DNA of 64,000 nt from Mucilaginibacter rigui. Lineage in GTDB: Bacteria > Bacteroidota > Bacteroidia > Sphingobacteriales > Sphingobacteriaceae. Shown here in pieces: positions 63,033 to 64,000 of this stretch. The DNA is taken from assembly GCF_014773275.1 (NCBI RefSeq), contig NZ_JACWMW010000003.1, forward strand, positions 186,001 to 250,000. Reading direction: 5' to 3'. The translations under genes were made by a program, and so were the position numbers. The notes beneath the pieces are model-generated. The model ran no database searches. It was not told the DNA's origin and saw only the letters and a list, made by a program, of their open reading frames with translations. Position 1 is the stretch's first letter. The number at the start of each line of letters is the position of its first letter.

Positions 63033-63794
63033 ATGACGAGAAAAGTATTATTTGCGTTATGTATAATTTGCACCTGCCTTGCTGCCGAAGCAAAGAAAAT
63101 TAAACTCTTTAAAGTTTTGGCCCTATATGAGAACGGCGGGCACCATGTAGAATACTCTAAACGGGCAAAAGTTTGGCTTAACCAATTGGCAGCGCAAAAG
63201 GGATTTACAATTGATTATATCCAGAATACGGATAAAATTGACGACGATTTTTTGAGTAACTACCAACTATTCATCCAGCTTGATTATGCGCCCTATGCAT
63301 GGAAAGATAAGGCTGCCCAGGCATTCGAAAAATATATCACCGAAGGCAGGGGTGGTTGGATAGGTTTCCATCATGCTACATTATTGGGGGAGTTTGACGG
63401 TTACCCGATGTGGAATTGGTATTCAAAATTTATGGGCGGCATCAGGTGGAAGGATTACATAGCAACCTTTGCAAAAGGCCGGGTAAATGTAGAAGATAAA
63501 AAGCACCCGGTGATGAAAGGCGTACCTGCATCATTCCTGGTAAGGCAGGAGGAGTGGTATACGTACGATAAAAGCCCACGGCCAAATGTGCATGTACTGG
63601 CCAGTGTAAATGAAAATAGCTACAACCCGCAGCAATTAAAAGTTAAAATGGGTGATCATCCTGTAGTGTGGACTAACCCGCATTATAAAGCGCGCAACGT
63701 GTATATTTTTATGGGGCACTCGCCAATTCTGTTTGATAACCCGGCTTATACCCGGCTATTTACTAATGCTATTTTTTGGACGGCGGGTAAATAA
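63033..63794 (+). CDS. Secreted ThuA-domain (trehalose-utilisation-like) protein
   Basis: 253 residues with a signal peptide (to about LAAEA). ThuA fold: KVLALYENGGHHVEYSKRA, FQLDYAPYA, GRGGWIGFHHATLLGEFDGYP, the HP motif in KKHPVMKGVP, GDHPVVWTNPHYKARNVYIFMGHSP and IFWTAGK. It is a class-I glutamine-amidotransferase-like fold without the usual catalytic Cys. ThuA proteins are linked to trehalose and keto-sugar (thuAB) pathways, in which 3-keto glycosides are intermediates; this fits the other sugar-oxidation genes in the window. It starts 25 bp after kinase 2 but is probably a separate function. Confidence 0.88.
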   Translation: MTRKVLFALCIICTCLAAEAKKIKLFKVLALYENGGHHVEYSKRAKVWLNQLAAQKGFTIDYIQNTDKIDDDFLSNYQLFIQLDYAPYAWKDKAAQAFEKYITEGRGGWIGFHHATLLGEFDGYPMWNWYSKFMGGIRWKDYIATFAKGRVNVEDKKHPVMKGVPASFLVRQEEWYTYDKSPRPNVHVLASVNENSYNPQQLKVKMGDHPVVWTNPHYKARNVYIFMGHSPILFDNPAYTRLFTNAIFWTAGK

Positions 63795-64000
63795 ATTGCT
63801 TTTCGGCAAGGGTGATATTAAGGCTTCTAAAGATATTTGCATTGGGCTGGCTATCAGTGTTATTATATTTGCCATCCATTAAGCTTTGGCCTGTTGTGCC
63901 TGGGTTGCTCCCGTAGCCTAAAGGCCATTTGGCTTTTGTTTCGGGGATACTTAACCCTGCAAGGTTCGCTGCTTCCAGGCTAAAATCGGTACAGTTGTTA
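63769..64000 (-). CDS. C-terminal end of an unknown minus-strand protein (partial)
   Basis: On the minus strand 76 codons stay open from the window edge (63999) to a TAG at 63769-63771, ending KQFIYPPSKK. The sequence includes LAGLSIPETKAKWPLG and ANIFRSLNITLAEKQF, which look like secreted-enzyme tail sequence but match no family I can name. It overlaps the end of the ThuA gene by 26 bp, tail to tail. Only an extended window can confirm it. Confidence 0.4.
   Translation of the reverse strand, partial: NNCTDFSLEAANLAGLSIPETKAKWPLGYGSNPGTTGQSLMDGKYNNTDSQPNANIFRSLNITLAEKQFIYPPSKK

Noticed and set aside
1..64000. tRNA, rRNA, IS elements or prophage
   Set aside because: I looked for clover-leaf, rRNA-like and transposase or integrase sequences and found none that I could support by eye.

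Overview
The window looks like chromosomal DNA of a Bacteroidota bacterium, most likely Sphingobacteriaceae close to Mucilaginibacter or Pedobacter. The signs are an outer-membrane beta-barrel (TonB-type) receptor, a two-component-propeller hybrid sensor, Tat-exported TIM-barrel isomerases and Gfo/Idh/MocA oxidoreductases, several promoters matching the Bacteroidota -7 box TAnnTTTG, few Shine-Dalgarno sequences, and many short palindromic intergenic repeats. The genus is inferred from protein style only. I saw no rRNA, tRNA, CRISPR array, transposase or prophage.

Layout. 1-3.2 kb: edge-truncated outer-membrane receptor (minus), divergent from a fatty-acid desaturase with a strong terminator. 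3.3-18.7 kb: a long, almost entirely same-strand block of carbohydrate-oxidation genes: PD40/TolB-like protein, four TIM-barrel isomerases (three with Tat-type N-termini), two GMC flavin dehydrogenases, two 'gluconate 2-dehydrogenase subunit 3' small subunits, two Gfo/Idh/MocA oxidoreductases, a lipoprotein cytochrome c, an MFS permease and a DUF1080 protein. 18.9-23.0 kb: giant hybrid sensor kinase. 23.1-29.6 kb: NIPSNAP protein, FAD oxidoreductase, KduI, an SDR, a TMEM175-like channel, YceH, an NAD-binding protein and a small membrane protein. 29.6-35.8 kb (mostly minus): palindromic repeats, truncated haemoglobin, and a second set of GMC, DUF1080, NagB-like, Gfo/Idh/MocA and SGNH genes. 36-37.9 kb: MerC-like protein, Fur-family regulator, cell-wall amidase. 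38-44.1 kb: a compact tellurite/stress (Ter) cluster: HAD phosphatase, phosphoribosyltransferase, two TerD, TelA, an unknown protein, TerC. 44.3-47.6 kb: PgpA, then sensor kinase, response regulator and response-regulator adenylate cyclase. 47.9-52.3 kb: an HD-YitT fusion, a luciferase-like monooxygenase and a tyrosinase lipoprotein. 52.6-63.0 kb: a tightly packed Ser/Thr phosphosignalling and cell-wall operon. 63.0-64 kb: a ThuA-domain protein and the tail of an unknown minus-strand gene.

How the genes fit together. The sugar block has the parts expected for oxidising glycosides to 3-keto sugars outside the cytoplasm (GMC flavoprotein, Tat-bearing small subunit, cytochrome c), cleaving them (DUF1080), importing the product (MFS) and isomerising or reducing it (TIM-barrel, Gfo/Idh/MocA). 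The second set and the ThuA gene repeat parts of this theme.

The most unusual locus is 52.6-63.0 kb: a Ser/Thr kinase, a protein with a degenerate FHA-like C-terminus, a tiny membrane ORF, a PP2C phosphatase with a transmembrane segment and a beta-helix-like tail, a single 1356-residue polypeptide joining a SEDS (RodA/FtsW) glycosyltransferase to a penicillin-binding transpeptidase, a canonical FHA protein, and a second near-duplicate kinase. Gene overlaps link the ORFs from the small membrane protein to the SEDS-PBP gene, and the FHA gene to kinase 2. The content resembles the actinobacterial pstP-rodA-pbpA-pknA-pknB locus, but here in a Bacteroidota setting with the two enzymes fused. It is the best candidate for a poorly described system in the window.
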